A stretch of DNA of 64,000 bases from Oxalobacter paraformigenes (GCF_000158475.2 NZ_KI392031.1:548322-612321); one strand, 5' to 3'. Positions 1 to 9,656 are shown, counted from the stretch's first letter. Numbers and translations: made by a program. Notes: a model not told the origin generated them from the sequence alone.

Positions 1-502
1 GGCCTTGCCGGGAAGCCTGTTTTAGCCAGTGGCGGGCTTTTTCAAGGTTTTCCTCGCCCGGGTTTTCGGAAAGGAGGAGTTTCGCCAGCCCGGTCTGGGC
101 TTCGGCATGCCCTCTGGCGGCCGCTTTTTCCAGCCATGCTTTCGCCTGCGACAGGTCAGGTGCGGCGCCCAGCCCTTCCAGGTAGAGCGTGCCGAGGCGG
201 GCTTCGGCATCGTCCAGTCCCTGCCGGGCGGCTTTTTCGATCCAGAAGCGGGCTTCGCGGTTATCCTGCGGGACGCCTTCGCCTTTGAGGTAGAGAAGGC
301 CGACTGTCAATTGCGCTCTGGCGTCGCCGTCGTGCGCTTTCGCCAGTTCGGTGGCCGGATCGGCCGAGAGGGCGGCGGTTGTGGCGGGTTTTCCGGGGGG
401 TGCGGCAGGTTCCTTCTGGCAGCCGTTCAGGAAAACGGCCGCGAACGGAAGCAGAAGGGCAAAGCCCAGTGCGGTGAATGGTTTTCTGAAAGACAGCGAC
501 AT
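1..502 (-). CDS. Sel1-repeat lipoprotein, C-terminus cut by window edge
   Basis: The reading frame opens at an ATG at 502 and runs off the left edge, so only the first 167 residues are visible. The N-terminus is a short basic stretch, a hydrophobic core and a lipobox (LNGC, Cys near residue 28), which predicts a lipid-anchored protein. After a Pro/Ala/Thr-rich linker come Sel1-type repeats of about 36 residues, with cores such as EARFWIEKAARQG, QAKAWLEKAAARG and KARHWLKQASRQG. Sel1 repeats are alpha-alpha hairpins that act as protein-protein interaction scaffolds. The partner here is unknown. It is one of at least seven exported Sel1 proteins in the window. The lipobox is seen directly. The periplasm-facing location is inferred. 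Confidence 0.85.
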   Translation of the reverse strand, partial: MSLSFRKPFTALGFALLLPFAAVFLNGCQKEPAAPPGKPATTAALSADPATELAKAHDGDARAQLTVGLLYLKGEGVPQDNREARFWIEKAARQGLDDAEARLGTLYLEGLGAAPDLSQAKAWLEKAAARGHAEAQTGLAKLLLSENPGEENLEKARHWLKQASRQG

Positions 503-597
503 GGCGGAGGCGGTTAAAATCGTTTTGTCAGTCTATTTTAAACCGGAAATGAAGGGTTTGCCGACAGGGGCGTCTGCTGTGGAAAGAGGGATGTCTT

Positions 598-3500
598 TCA
601 GGCCGTTTGGAGAGGCTGGCCGTTTTTCGGATGGAAGGCGGTGTCGCCCAGCCATTTTTGCAGCAGCCCGTTTAAGCGGTCTATGTCCAGTGGTTTGGGA
701 ATATGGCCGTTCATGCCCGCCAAAAACGCTTTCCGGATGTCTTCGGGAAAGGTATTGGCTGTCATGGCGATGATGGGAACGGTGCGCGCGTCCGGGCGCG
801 GCAGTTCCCGGATCGCGCCGGTGGCTTCATGGCCGTTCATGACCGGCATCTGGATGTCCATAAAGACGAGATGGTAAAAACCGGCGGGCGAGGCGGCGAA
901 TTTGTCAACGGCCGCTTTGCCGTCTCCGGCCGTTTCCACGATAACGCCGCTCATGGCGATCAGTTCGCAGGCGATTTCGGCGTTTAGGGGGTTGTCTTCG
1001 GCAAGCAATATCCGTTTCCCGGCGAATTGCGGCCTGGCGGCAGGCGGGGCAAGGGTTCCGGCGTTTTTCAGCGGGTGTCGGAGGCGTTTCAGCGTATCGG
1101 TCAGGGTGGTTTTGAAAACGGGTTTGGGCATGACGGCCGTTATTTCCGCGTCGTTAGCGTCGGTTGCCGCGCCGGGCCAGTCGTCGTCCATGAGGACGAG
1201 GGCCGGTTTTCCGTTTTTCCGGATGGCGTGTATGGCGCTGGCCGCCTCGCTGCCGCTCATGTCCGGGAGGGCGTTATCGAGCAGAACGGCGTCCCAGTCC
1301 TGCCGCTTTTCATGAGACTGCCGGATTTTGCGCAGGGCTTCTTTTCCGGAAGAGGCGCTGTCGTGACGGCTCCCCAGTTCGTAAAGCAGCCGGCAAAGGC
1401 TGTCGCGCAGGCCGGTTTCGCCAGCGACGACGAGTACGCGCAGTGGAGCGAAGGCGTGCCCGTGGTCGCTGGCGTCTTCCAGCCATTTGAGATAGAGCGT
1501 GACGGTGAAACGCGAGCCTTTGCCCGCTTCGCTTTCGACGTCGATGCTGCCGTTCATCAGGCGGGCGATGGTCAAGGCGATGGTCATGCCCAGTCCCGTT
1601 CCCTGTATGTGGTTCGTGCGCGAGTCTTTTTCGCGCTCGAACGGCTCGAAGATTTTTTTCCGGAATTCGTCTGACATGCCGATGCCGTTATCCTCGAAGA
1701 CGAACCGGTAACAGCCGACGCCGCGTATTGCCGCTTCCGATTCGGAAATGGTCCAGGTAATGACGCCGCCGTCCGGCGTGTATTTGATGGCGTTGGAGAG
1801 GATGTTCAGGAAAATTTCCTGTATTCTCTGCGGGTCGCCTTTGATGGTTTCGTGTTCCAGTTGCCGGACATTCACGCGCAGGGTGTGCTTTTGCCGCTGG
1901 ATGGCCGGGCGGGTCATGGCAAGCGTATCGCCGATCAGCCCGGAGAGCGTGAACGGTTTTTCTTCCAGAAAGAATTTGCCGCTTTCGATTCGGCATGTGT
2001 CCAGCACTTCATTGATCAGGTTCAGCAGGTGCTGGCTGGACGTGTCGATTTTTTCCAGACAGTCCCGGATTTTTCCCGTATCGCCGGGATGGTTTTTCGC
2101 AATGGTCGTCAGCCCGATGATGGCGTTCATCGGGGTGCGCATGTCGTGCGACATTCTGGAGAGGAAATGGCTTTTGGCTTCATTGGCGCTTTTGGCCGCT
2201 TCAAACGCCTCGGTCAGCGCCTGCCGGTGCTGTTCCTCTTTTTTCAGCATGTCGTGGATATCGCGCAGGGTCATCAGGATGCGCTGCCGTTTGTTGCCGA
2301 TATAGCAAAGCGACAGTTCCTTGTGGCGCAGTTCGCCGTTTTGCGGGCTGCGGAAATAGAGATGGATATCCTTTTCCCGGTCGAGTTTTTCGGGCAGGGA
2401 GGCGTTCAGCATCTCGTCCAGAAACGGCCGGCGGTCTTCCTCGCAAACGAAAAGGGCCGCGAATTTCCGGACGCCGGAGGTGTTCCGGCCGAAAGGGGGC
2501 ATGCCCCGCGCGTCGAACCGGTCGGAGAAACGGGCTTCGTAGGTGCCGGTTTCGACATTCCAGATCAGGATGCAGTCATAGTTCCGCTGGATCGTGAAAT
2601 CGTAAATGGACTGGAGCTTGATGTTTTCCAGTTCGGCTTTCTTGTGTTCGGTAATGTCGCCTGAGAGACCGACGACAAAGGTGGGACGGCCGTCGTCGTC
2701 TTCCGAAATGGTCGTGAAAATCACTTCGCGCCAGGTCTGGCCGTCTTTCAGACGATAGGTGGTCGTTGCGGTTTTTTCGCCTTCGCGGATTTTCCGGTAG
2801 GCCTGAAAATAGTTTTCGTGGTCTTCCCCGAAAACCATTTCGCGGGCGAAATCATAAGGCACGTCGGGGTAGCGTTCGCGATATCCGTAGTGTTCGTACA
2901 TGCGGCGCGGCAGGATGGCCAGGTTCTTCCGGGGATAGTAATAGAACTCGTACATCGACGTGTTTTTCAGCGCTTCGTGCAAAATGGTCTGCCGGGCGCG
3001 GTTCAGTTCTTCCTGCCGGAGCGCGGCCTGTTTGTCGTCGTCGATATTGCGTGAGAGGAGGATGGCGATCACGTCGTCATTGACCGGATTGTCCAGAAAA
3101 ATGAAGTGCGTGTCTGTCCAGCGGTACTGGTTGTCATGGCGTTTCTGCCGATGCTCCATGACGATCTCGCGCGTGCCCTGCGCATGCGCCGGGAGCAGCG
3201 CTTTTCGGCTGAACCGGTTCCCGAATTCCTCCCGGAAATCGGGATGCAGGGTGTCTGAGGCAGTCTGGAAAAGATCGTCGAATTTCCCGGTTGCCGGCGG
3301 ATTGTTCAGGTTGTCCAGCGCATTGTGAAGGATGGAATAGGTGTTGCGCGAGAGGTTGACGGAAATGGCGCGGGGATAGAGTTTTGCCGTGACCGTTTCG
3401 AGTTTGCGCCTTTCCAGTTCCAGACGCCGTTCCGCTTCGGAGGGTTTGTGGGGAGCCAGTGAAATCAGGTAAGCGTCTTCTTCTTCCCACTGCATGGAAA

Positions 3501-3771
3501 TGGCGGTCACATCGAGGGTGGGCTCGCCGAAAACCGGGGCGTATCTGTCCGTTTCGTAAGTCCCGGTTTTGCCGATGTGCTGCAGGGGGCAACGCGCGCA
3601 GTTCCTCTGCCAGGCGTCCTGGCAAATGTCGCCATGCCGGATGTGCGGAATGGCTTTTCTGACCAGATCGTTGAAGTAGAGAATGCGGCGGTCGCTCTGC
3701 CGTATGACGTAAAGGGCTGTCCCGTTCAGATTGTTCAGGATGGTTTCGAGATTTTTTGCCTGATTGACCAT
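598..3771 (-). CDS. Cytoplasmic PAS-containing hybrid sensor histidine kinase with two receiver domains (HK1)
   Basis: 1057 residues with no predicted membrane segment. The first 500 residues look like three or more PAS-type sensor modules (one ends with the PAC-like VVGLSGDITEHKKAELE near 366-382). The HisKA phosphoacceptor is His542 in MSHDMRTPMN. The HATPase has an N box at 656-664, DNGIGMS at 694 and GTGLGM at 724. Two receiver domains follow: REC1 at about 777-895 (Asp832) and REC2 at about 919-1043 (acidic EDN at 925, phospho-Asp972, Lys1026). REC1 lacks the usual acidic pair (VVAGETG where VVDDD is expected), so its phosphorylation is doubtful. Cys50, Cys58 and Cys61 form a C-x7-C-x2-C cluster in the first sensor module that could be redox- or metal-responsive. 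No response regulator with an output domain is adjacent. Phosphorelay to an unlinked Hpt protein is inferred. Confidence 0.93.
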   Translation of the reverse strand: MVNQAKNLETILNNLNGTALYVIRQSDRRILYFNDLVRKAIPHIRHGDICQDAWQRNCARCPLQHIGKTGTYETDRYAPVFGEPTLDVTAISMQWEEEDAYLISLAPHKPSEAERRLELERRKLETVTAKLYPRAISVNLSRNTYSILHNALDNLNNPPATGKFDDLFQTASDTLHPDFREEFGNRFSRKALLPAHAQGTREIVMEHRQKRHDNQYRWTDTHFIFLDNPVNDDVIAILLSRNIDDDKQAALRQEELNRARQTILHEALKNTSMYEFYYYPRKNLAILPRRMYEHYGYRERYPDVPYDFAREMVFGEDHENYFQAYRKIREGEKTATTTYRLKDGQTWREVIFTTISEDDDGRPTFVVGLSGDITEHKKAELENIKLQSIYDFTIQRNYDCILIWNVETGTYEARFSDRFDARGMPPFGRNTSGVRKFAALFVCEEDRRPFLDEMLNASLPEKLDREKDIHLYFRSPQNGELRHKELSLCYIGNKRQRILMTLRDIHDMLKKEEQHRQALTEAFEAAKSANEAKSHFLSRMSHDMRTPMNAIIGLTTIAKNHPGDTGKIRDCLEKIDTSSQHLLNLINEVLDTCRIESGKFFLEEKPFTLSGLIGDTLAMTRPAIQRQKHTLRVNVRQLEHETIKGDPQRIQEIFLNILSNAIKYTPDGGVITWTISESEAAIRGVGCYRFVFEDNGIGMSDEFRKKIFEPFEREKDSRTNHIQGTGLGMTIALTIARLMNGSIDVESEAGKGSRFTVTLYLKWLEDASDHGHAFAPLRVLVVAGETGLRDSLCRLLYELGSRHDSASSGKEALRKIRQSHEKRQDWDAVLLDNALPDMSGSEAASAIHAIRKNGKPALVLMDDDWPGAATDANDAEITAVMPKPVFKTTLTDTLKRLRHPLKNAGTLAPPAARPQFAGKRILLAEDNPLNAEIACELIAMSGVIVETAGDGKAAVDKFAASPAGFYHLVFMDIQMPVMNGHEATGAIRELPRPDARTVPIIAMTANTFPEDIRKAFLAGMNGHIPKPLDIDRLNGLLQKWLGDTAFHPKNGQPLQTA

Positions 3772-4172
3772 GCCATTCCTTCGGGATGCCGCCAGCGGCT
3801 TGCCCGCAGCGTGTTACCGCGCTGCCGTTTTGCCGCCAGCGGCTGGAAATCCGGTTTCCGGGACGCTGAAGCGATGCGTTTTTCCCTATTGTAAACCTGA
3901 AAGTTGTCTTCAGGAAAATTTTTGCCAGGTCCGGCCTTTTCGTGAAAGGCGCGGGCGGGCGTATTGTGGAAAACGGCCGGGAAAAGGCGGGGAAAACGCT
4001 TTTCGCCGTCCCGGGCGGGATGAGGGGAACCTGGCGGGGTTTTCCAGACGGGTGGACGTCCCCTGCGGGAGCGGTCCTGAAAGGGCCGTTCTGGCGGACG
4101 CGGCGCGAAACGGATGCGCGAAAGGTGCCGGTTCTTTCGCCGGAGGGGATGAAACCGGAAAGGCGTTTTTCC
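3772..4172. other. Spacer between two hybrid kinases; weak promoter for the left one
   Basis: No gene is supported in these 401 bases. On the minus strand, TACAAT (3888-3893) lies 17 nt downstream of TTCCTG (3911-3916), about 120 bp before the ATG of the 1057-aa kinase. The -10 is good and the -35 is poor. The remainder is GC-rich sequence without a clear terminator for the upstream kinase. Confidence 0.35.
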
Positions 4173-6443
4173 TTACGGCGCTTTCAGGTGTTTTCTCAGG
4201 GCGCTCCGGATGTCTTCCATGCTGACGGGCTTGGTGACATAGCCGTCCATGCCTGCCGCGTATGCGTTTTCCACGTCTTCCATGAACGCGTTTGCCGACA
4301 TGGCCACGATCGGGGCCGGAAAGCGGCCACTGGCCTGCTCGAATTGCCGTATCAGGCGGGTGGCTTCGTACCCATCCATTTCGGGCATCTGGATGTCCAT
4401 GAAAACGAGGCTGTAATACCCTTCCGGCGCATGGCTGAAAAGCTGGAGCGCTTCCTTGCCGTTCCAGGCCATGTCGATCGTGGCGGCGCTGCAGTGCCGG
4501 ATGAACTCGTTCGATATTTCCTGATTCATTTCATTGTCTTCGACCAGCAGAATGCGGCCTTGCAGCTCGGCGCCGGATTTTCCGGCCGGTTCGGCTTTCT
4601 GCGGCAGGGACTGGCCGCCGGTGATGATTTCGTGCATCACATGGTACAGTTGCGACTTGAAAAGCGGTTTGGCCAGGAAGGCGTTGACGCCGGCTTCTTT
4701 CGCTTCTTCCTCGATTTCCGTCCAGTCGTAGGCGGTCAGGATAATGATGGGCAATTCATTGCCCACGATGCTCCGGATGCAACGGGTCGTTTCCAGCCCG
4801 TCCATTTCCGGCATTTTCCAGTCGATGATGACGGAGTGATAGTCCCGGTTGAGCCGGTGGGCGGTTTCGACCTTGCCGACGGCTTCCGCGCCGGAGAGCA
4901 CCCATTCGCTGCGCATGCCGATTTCCTCCAGCATGGCACTGGTGTTTTCGCAGATGTCCCTGTCGTCGTCCACCACGAGAGAGCGCAGTTCCCGGAGAAC
5001 GCTGAAATCGAACCGTTCGGCTTCTTTTTTTTGCAGTTTCAGGGGAAGGGTGACGGTAAAGGTCGTTCCCTTGCCCGGTTCGCTTTGCACGTCGATCTGG
5101 CCGTTCATCATGTCCACGATGTTTTTCGTGATGGCCATGCCGAGACCGGTGCCCTCTATCTTGCTGCCGGTTGCGGTTTTGGCGCGTTCGAACGGGTTGT
5201 AGATTTTTTTCAGGAAATCGCTGTCCATGCCGATACCGGTATCGCTGACAACGAACCGGTACGTGCCGTACCCCGGATATTGCGGCGGCAATTCGGTGAT
5301 GGCCAGACGAATCCTGCCGCCTGCCGGCGTGAATTTCAGCGCGTTGCCCATGAGGTTCAGCAAGATCTGGTTGACGCGCAGCGTGTCGCCGATGACTTTT
5401 TCATGGTCGATGCCCGACACGCTGATGTCCAGGTCCAGCCGGCGTGAGCTGGCTTGTTGCTGGAGGATGGTGAAAAGGCCGGCGACCAGTTCCGGCAAAT
5501 CGAATTCCTCGTTGTTCAGGGCGATTTTCCCGCTTTCGATCTTGCTCATGTCCAGCACATCGTTGATCAGGCCCAGCAGATGGCGGGAAGACGCCGATAT
5601 CTTGCCGAGACAGTCGCGAATCCGGGACGGTTCGTGCAGGTGCAATGTGGCCAGCGTCGTCATGCCGATAATGGCGTTCATCGGCGTGCGGATGTCGTGC
5701 GACATGTTGAACAGGAACTGCGATTTGGCGGCATTGGCGTTCTGGGCGGATTCGAGCGCTTCCCGCAGCGCGTTTTGCATGGTTTCTTCCTGTTCGTTTT
5801 TTTTCTTCAGCAGGTACAAATAGATGAAGAGCGCCGCCATGACCGCCATAATGAGGAGGGTCGAGAAAAAGAACGTGCTGTTGCGGAAATCCTGCGACTG
5901 TTTCGCGAACTGGGCGAATTTCGTCTGGGAGCCGGCCAGTATGGACCCGGTGAGGCGATACATTTCCCCGATTTTGGGCGTGATGTTTTTCGCGATGAAC
6001 GAGGCGGTATCCCTGGCGGTAAAACCGGGGTCGTCGCACAGGTCAAGCAGCTGGTCCTGTTCCTTTTTGAGGTCGGCATAAAGCTGGCGCAACATCGACA
6101 CGTCTTCCGGCCGATAGGTATAGTTGCTCCGCATGAAATCCAGATTCGGGAGGATGGACGCGTCGATATTTTTATAATGACGGCGCACGCTTTCCGTCAT
6201 GCCGGGCGTGCGCGCATAGACCAGACGCTCCGGCAGGATGCCGAGCTGGGCCAGATCGGCGTTGACCTTGCCTACCGCAACTGCAATGGGATAGGGATGG
6301 TCGCCGATGTTTTTTATCTGGTCGGTGATCCGGCTGGTGTTGACCAGGGTAAGGATATAGTAAACGGCCAGCAGACAGGTCAGCATGACGGCAGTCCATG
6401 CCGACAGTTGCCTTGCGTTAAGCCGGGTTATCTTGTTCAGCAA
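4173..6443 (-). CDS. Membrane-bound hybrid sensor histidine kinase with two receiver domains (HK2)
   Basis: I start this gene at the TTG at 6443 because AAGGAG sits nine bases upstream of it. The reading frame is open to 6650, and an ATG at 6470 is the alternative but lacks a ribosome site. From the TTG the protein has 756 residues. A transmembrane helix at about 15-34 and another at about 191-212 flank a helical periplasmic region resembling a four-helix-bundle (MCP-type) sensor. His249 lies in MSHDIRTPMN. HATPase motifs DTGIGM and GTGLGM follow. REC1 (acidic DDD, Asp541, Lys592) and REC2 (VEDN, Asp683 in MDIQMPEMDG, Lys738) are both complete. It is closely related to the kinase at 52617-55601 in the kinase and receiver parts, including IDWKMPEMDG and the AYDW loop of REC1. 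There is no linked response regulator. The signal is unknown. Confidence 0.92.
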   Translation of the reverse strand: MLNKITRLNARQLSAWTAVMLTCLLAVYYILTLVNTSRITDQIKNIGDHPYPIAVAVGKVNADLAQLGILPERLVYARTPGMTESVRRHYKNIDASILPNLDFMRSNYTYRPEDVSMLRQLYADLKKEQDQLLDLCDDPGFTARDTASFIAKNITPKIGEMYRLTGSILAGSQTKFAQFAKQSQDFRNSTFFFSTLLIMAVMAALFIYLYLLKKKNEQEETMQNALREALESAQNANAAKSQFLFNMSHDIRTPMNAIIGMTTLATLHLHEPSRIRDCLGKISASSRHLLGLINDVLDMSKIESGKIALNNEEFDLPELVAGLFTILQQQASSRRLDLDISVSGIDHEKVIGDTLRVNQILLNLMGNALKFTPAGGRIRLAITELPPQYPGYGTYRFVVSDTGIGMDSDFLKKIYNPFERAKTATGSKIEGTGLGMAITKNIVDMMNGQIDVQSEPGKGTTFTVTLPLKLQKKEAERFDFSVLRELRSLVVDDDRDICENTSAMLEEIGMRSEWVLSGAEAVGKVETAHRLNRDYHSVIIDWKMPEMDGLETTRCIRSIVGNELPIIILTAYDWTEIEEEAKEAGVNAFLAKPLFKSQLYHVMHEIITGGQSLPQKAEPAGKSGAELQGRILLVEDNEMNQEISNEFIRHCSAATIDMAWNGKEALQLFSHAPEGYYSLVFMDIQMPEMDGYEATRLIRQFEQASGRFPAPIVAMSANAFMEDVENAYAAGMDGYVTKPVSMEDIRSALRKHLKAP

Positions 6444-6659
6444 AGGGATCGTTCTCCTTTCTGAACGCATCCGGTTCGCCTGGTAAAAATATCGGTTGAC
6501 CGTCCGGTTTTCTAAGGCTTTCCCTTCATGAAAGCCCGGCGCCGACAGGGCAAGACAGAAGACAGGGACCTTTTTTCCGGCTACCCGCCGGGAGAGGGCA
6601 GTCCGGAGAAAAATCCTGCGAAACGGTTTTTTTAAACAGGATGTGTTCAAATATTGTTG

Positions 6660-6689
6660 ATTTTACGTTGTCCGGCAATGGTTTGGCAA
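6660..6689 (-). promoter_or_regulatory. Candidate sigma70-type promoter for HK2
   Basis: On the minus strand TTGCCA (6684-6689) and TAAAAT (6660-6665) are separated by 18 nt in a locally AT-rich stretch, about 210 bp upstream of the TTG start. This is a motif match only. Confidence 0.35.
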
Positions 6690-6740
6690 TGAAAATATGG
6701 TTTGACGGCAAAAAATGCGGCACCGTCAAATGGCAACCCC

Positions 6741-6759
6741 CCTGTCCGGAACGGACAGG
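6741..6759. other. Perfect 8-bp stem hairpin between HK2 and the GGDEF pseudogene
   Basis: CCTGTCCG and CGGACAGG flank a 3-nt loop (GAA). No T-run follows on either strand, so it is not a classical terminator. It could be a transcript-end structure or a REP-like element. The 6444-6807 spacer otherwise holds only the candidate promoter. Confidence 0.4.
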
Positions 6760-6807
6760 GAAGGCGGTTCGGGCAAATTGCCGGATAACCGGCAGGGGGC
6801 GGGAGAC

Positions 6808-8182
6808 TCAGCGGAGGTCGAGGCGGGTATCGGAGACGTCGATGGGAACGCCTGTTTGCGCCTCGGTCCATTGTTTGACGGCCACCCGGTTGACGGGACG
6901 GTTTTTCGCCTTTTCGGCCATCATTTTTTTGTCTGCCAGGGCGACCGGTTTGTTGATCGAGGTCTGGCCAATCGCATTGACCGGTCCGAACGACAGGAAA
7001 ACCGGCATCGTGTCCGGCGTGGCGTTGTGAATGTCCATGACGGCACGGATCCTGTCGAGTACCTGACGGGTGGCGGGTTTAGGGCACCGCAGCAGCAAAA
7101 TGGTGAATTCGTCGCCGCCGGTGCGGGCGACGATATCGTTTGCGCGGGTGCCCTGCCGGCTCAGCGAGGCGGCGGTTTCAAGAGGGTGTCGCCTGCGGTG
7201 TGTCCCAGATTGTCGTTGATGAGTTTCAGGCCGTCCACGTCGCCGTAGATGATACTGGCGGGATACTGTTCTGCGCGGTGACAGCCGCGAGTTGTTCGTC
7301 GAAATGGAAGCGGCTGTACAGCCCGGTCAGGGTATCGTGGTTGATCAGGTGGGCCAGCGATTCCTGGGTGTGGCGCAATTTGGTGATGTCGGTGTGCAGG
7401 CCGACGATCCGCTCGGCTTTTCCGTTTTTATCGCGCCGGGTGGCCTTGCCGCGCCCCAGTATCCACTTGTAATCGCCGCTGGCTGTCCTGAACCGGTAAA
7501 TGCATTCGAACATATCGCCCAGTTCGGGGGATTCGATGAATTCGAACTGTTTTTGGACGGTGGCGTTCAGGTCGTCCGGATGCACGCGTTCGATCCAGCT
7601 TTCGACCCGTTGCGGAAATTCGTCCGGCGTGTAACCGCACATGGCGATATAGCGGGAGCTGAAATACACTTCGCCGGTGGCGGGCGTCCAGTCCCGGATG
7701 CCGTCGCGCGCCGCTTCCAGCGCGAAGCGCATGCGGTCGTGGGCGACGGCAAGTTTTCGGACGATGGATTCGGGCGTTTCCGTGCCGATGTGGATGCCGA
7801 CGAGCCGTATCGCCCGGCCGTCGCCGTCGCGGCAGACGACGAAACCGCGCGAGAGAAGCCGCAGGTAGTCGCCTTTTGCCGTTTTCAGCCGGAAACGGGT
7901 TTCAAAAGATTCGCCCGCGTCGGGTGTTTCGATGATTTGCATCTGCTAATGGAAATTAAGCGTCCAGTCTTCCGGATGAATGAGATTTTCCCAGGTCGTG
8001 ATATGGTAGGGGAACTGCCCGGGCGCGTAGCCGAGCATGGTGAGATAGGTCTTGTTGAAGTAAAGCGTGTGCGTGTACGGTTCCCACAGCCAGATGCCGT
8101 AATCGGCTTTCAGGAGACCGTTAAAGAGCGGGAAAATGTCTTCCCCGTTTTCGGAAACGACGGCATCGGGGTTGAAAAACAT
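6808..8182 (-). pseudogene. Broken PAS-PAS-GGDEF diguanylate cyclase
   Basis: The pieces read in order on the minus strand as PAS (from ATG 8182, NPDAVVSENG onward), a second PAS (YFSSRYIAMCGYTPDEFPQ) and GGDEF. Three lesions interrupt the frame. The first is an in-frame TAG at 7946-7948, with the frame resuming two codons later. The second is a one-base loss (or two-base gain) near 7265-7272, after which IIYGDVDGLKLINDNLGH reads on. The third is a similar shift near 7175-7182, after which ETAASL and TGGDEFTILLL read on to the stop at 6808. The signature GGDEF motif is intact, so the damage appears recent. An active form would make cyclic di-GMP from GTP. The three lesions make a functional product unlikely unless they are sequencing errors. 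The true start could lie upstream of 8182, as no ribosome site is obvious there. Confidence 0.85.
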
Positions 8183-8528
8183 GGGCTGAAGGGGTTTCCG
8201 GATGAAAGCGAAATTTGTCTGTTGTAGCAGCGTTTTAAACGATGTGTTAAAAGGCCGGGCGCTCCCGGCGCGGACTTGAAGGAGCTTCCCCGACGGGAAG
8301 CCTTGGCCTCGCCGGGTGCGCTGTCCGGATACGGCGTTTTGGGAACCGTTTTCCTGCGGGCAGGATGCCGGAAACGCCAGCGGCCGGGCAGGCAATGGAA
8401 AGACGCTTGCCAAAGCGGCTTTTGCCGGACCGGCAGGGAAAACCGCGGTTCCGGAGCCGGCCCGTCTTTTCGGTTCAGACTGTTTTTTCGGGCAGGCCGG
8501 GGCGTTTCTGTCCGTGAAACGGTGCCGT
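8183..8528. other. GC-rich spacer, nothing recognised
   Basis: 346 bases between the broken cyclase and the rhodanese gene. Open frames exist, but they have no ribosome site, no domain and skewed composition. No terminator with a T-run is visible. Confidence 0.4.
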
Positions 8529-8942
8529 TTACAGAAATTCGTACTTCCCGCCGGCATGATAGACGGGTGTGCCTTGCAGGTACCAGAGATTGTCTTTTTG
8601 CGGACGGGCTTTCCGGATGATGTCGTAGGCTATGCCGGCGCGCCGTCCGGTGCGGCAGACGATCAGCACGGGGCCGTCGGGAATGTTGTCGAGATTTTGG
8701 GGCATGACGTCAACCGGGATCAGTTTGGCGCCGGGAATGTGGCCGCGGGCGTATTCTTCAGGCGTGCGCACGTCGATGATGGTCAGCCTTTTGCCCTCTG
8801 AATGGATCAGCGCTATCGCTTTTTCCGGAAGGAGCGGGCCGGATCGCGGCAGGGAACCGGCGGCACAGGCGAAGCCGGAAAAACCGACAAACAGGGCGAT
8901 CAGCAAGGCAGAAAGCCAGTGGCGGGAAAGGGAACGTTGCAT
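8529..8942 (-). CDS. Exported single-domain rhodanese-like sulfurtransferase
   Basis: 137 residues. The first 27 form a signal peptide ending in ACAAG, so the mature protein is periplasmic. The rest is one rhodanese domain with IIDVRTPEEYARGHIPGA at the start and the active-site loop CRTGRRAG (Cys near residue 96), which is the catalytic cysteine that carries persulfide in this family. Periplasmic rhodaneses are linked to sulfur transfer or redox homeostasis, but the acceptor cannot be told from the sequence. It stands alone, with 100 bp to the next gene upstream. The domain assignment is firm. The physiological role is not. Confidence 0.9.
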   Translation of the reverse strand: MQRSLSRHWLSALLIALFVGFSGFACAAGSLPRSGPLLPEKAIALIHSEGKRLTIIDVRTPEEYARGHIPGAKLIPVDVMPQNLDNIPDGPVLIVCRTGRRAGIAYDIIRKARPQKDNLWYLQGTPVYHAGGKYEFL

Positions 8943-9044
8943 GAAATCTCCGGATTGAAAAGAGGGAAAACAGGTTTGGGGTGGTTTGGAACGCTTATTG
9001 TAACGGCATCCGGAAGAAATGGCTTGCCGTCAACGCAAGACAGG

Positions 9045-9656
9045 TCAGTCGTCTTCCCGGACGGCTTGCCGTTCCGGCAGGCCGTCCGGATAGATGAAGT
9101 AGCCGATCATGTGCCAGGTTTCCTGCGTGAGGAAGGAAATTTTGGCTTTCAGGCTGGCGTAGCGGGTCGAGGGCGTGGGCGAGGACCAGGCGGTCATGCC
9201 GATGTCGCCGGCAATGTGCATGGCGCGTTTCATATGGATGGGATCGCTGACGATGAGGGCGGTGGAAAGGCCGTTTGCCTGCATGATGGCTTTTGCGTTC
9301 AACAGGTTTTCCCGCGTGGTCTGGGACGCTTCCTCAATCAGGATGTCGTTTTCGGGAATGGCGTGCGAGAGCGCGTAGCGGCGGGCGACGAACGCTTCGG
9401 AATACGGCGCGTTTTTCGATTTGCCGCCGGTCAGGATCAGTTTTCTGACGTAGCCGTTTTCGTAAAGCCACAGGCCGTGCCGGATCCGCTCCTCGAAGAC
9501 AGGGGAGGGGCGCTTGTACCAGGCGGCCGCGCCTAAAATGATGGCGGCGTCCGCCGTTTTTTTCTGATCGACTGTCGAAAAGAGGGCAATCGAGCAAAAG
9601 ATGTAGGCAACAAACAGAAAGGCGGCGATAACGAGAATCCTCAAGCTTTTCTTCAT
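9045..9656 (-). CDS. YdcF/SanA-like (DUF218) membrane-anchored protein
   Basis: 203 residues. An N-terminal hydrophobic helix (about 8-28) is followed by a DUF218/SanA fold: ADAAIILGAAAWYKRPSPVF, ERIRHGLWLYENG, LILTGGKSKNAPYSEA and TRENLLNA are the typical conserved blocks. Members of this family (SanA, YdcF, ElyC) sit in the inner membrane facing the periplasm and affect envelope barrier function. Their chemistry is not settled. GGAGGT lies 11 bases upstream of the ATG and supports this start. It is not in an obvious operon. Confidence 0.88.
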   Translation of the reverse strand: MKKSLRILVIAAFLFVAYIFCSIALFSTVDQKKTADAAIILGAAAWYKRPSPVFEERIRHGLWLYENGYVRKLILTGGKSKNAPYSEAFVARRYALSHAIPENDILIEEASQTTRENLLNAKAIMQANGLSTALIVSDPIHMKRAMHIAGDIGMTAWSSPTPSTRYASLKAKISFLTQETWHMIGYFIYPDGLPERQAVREDD

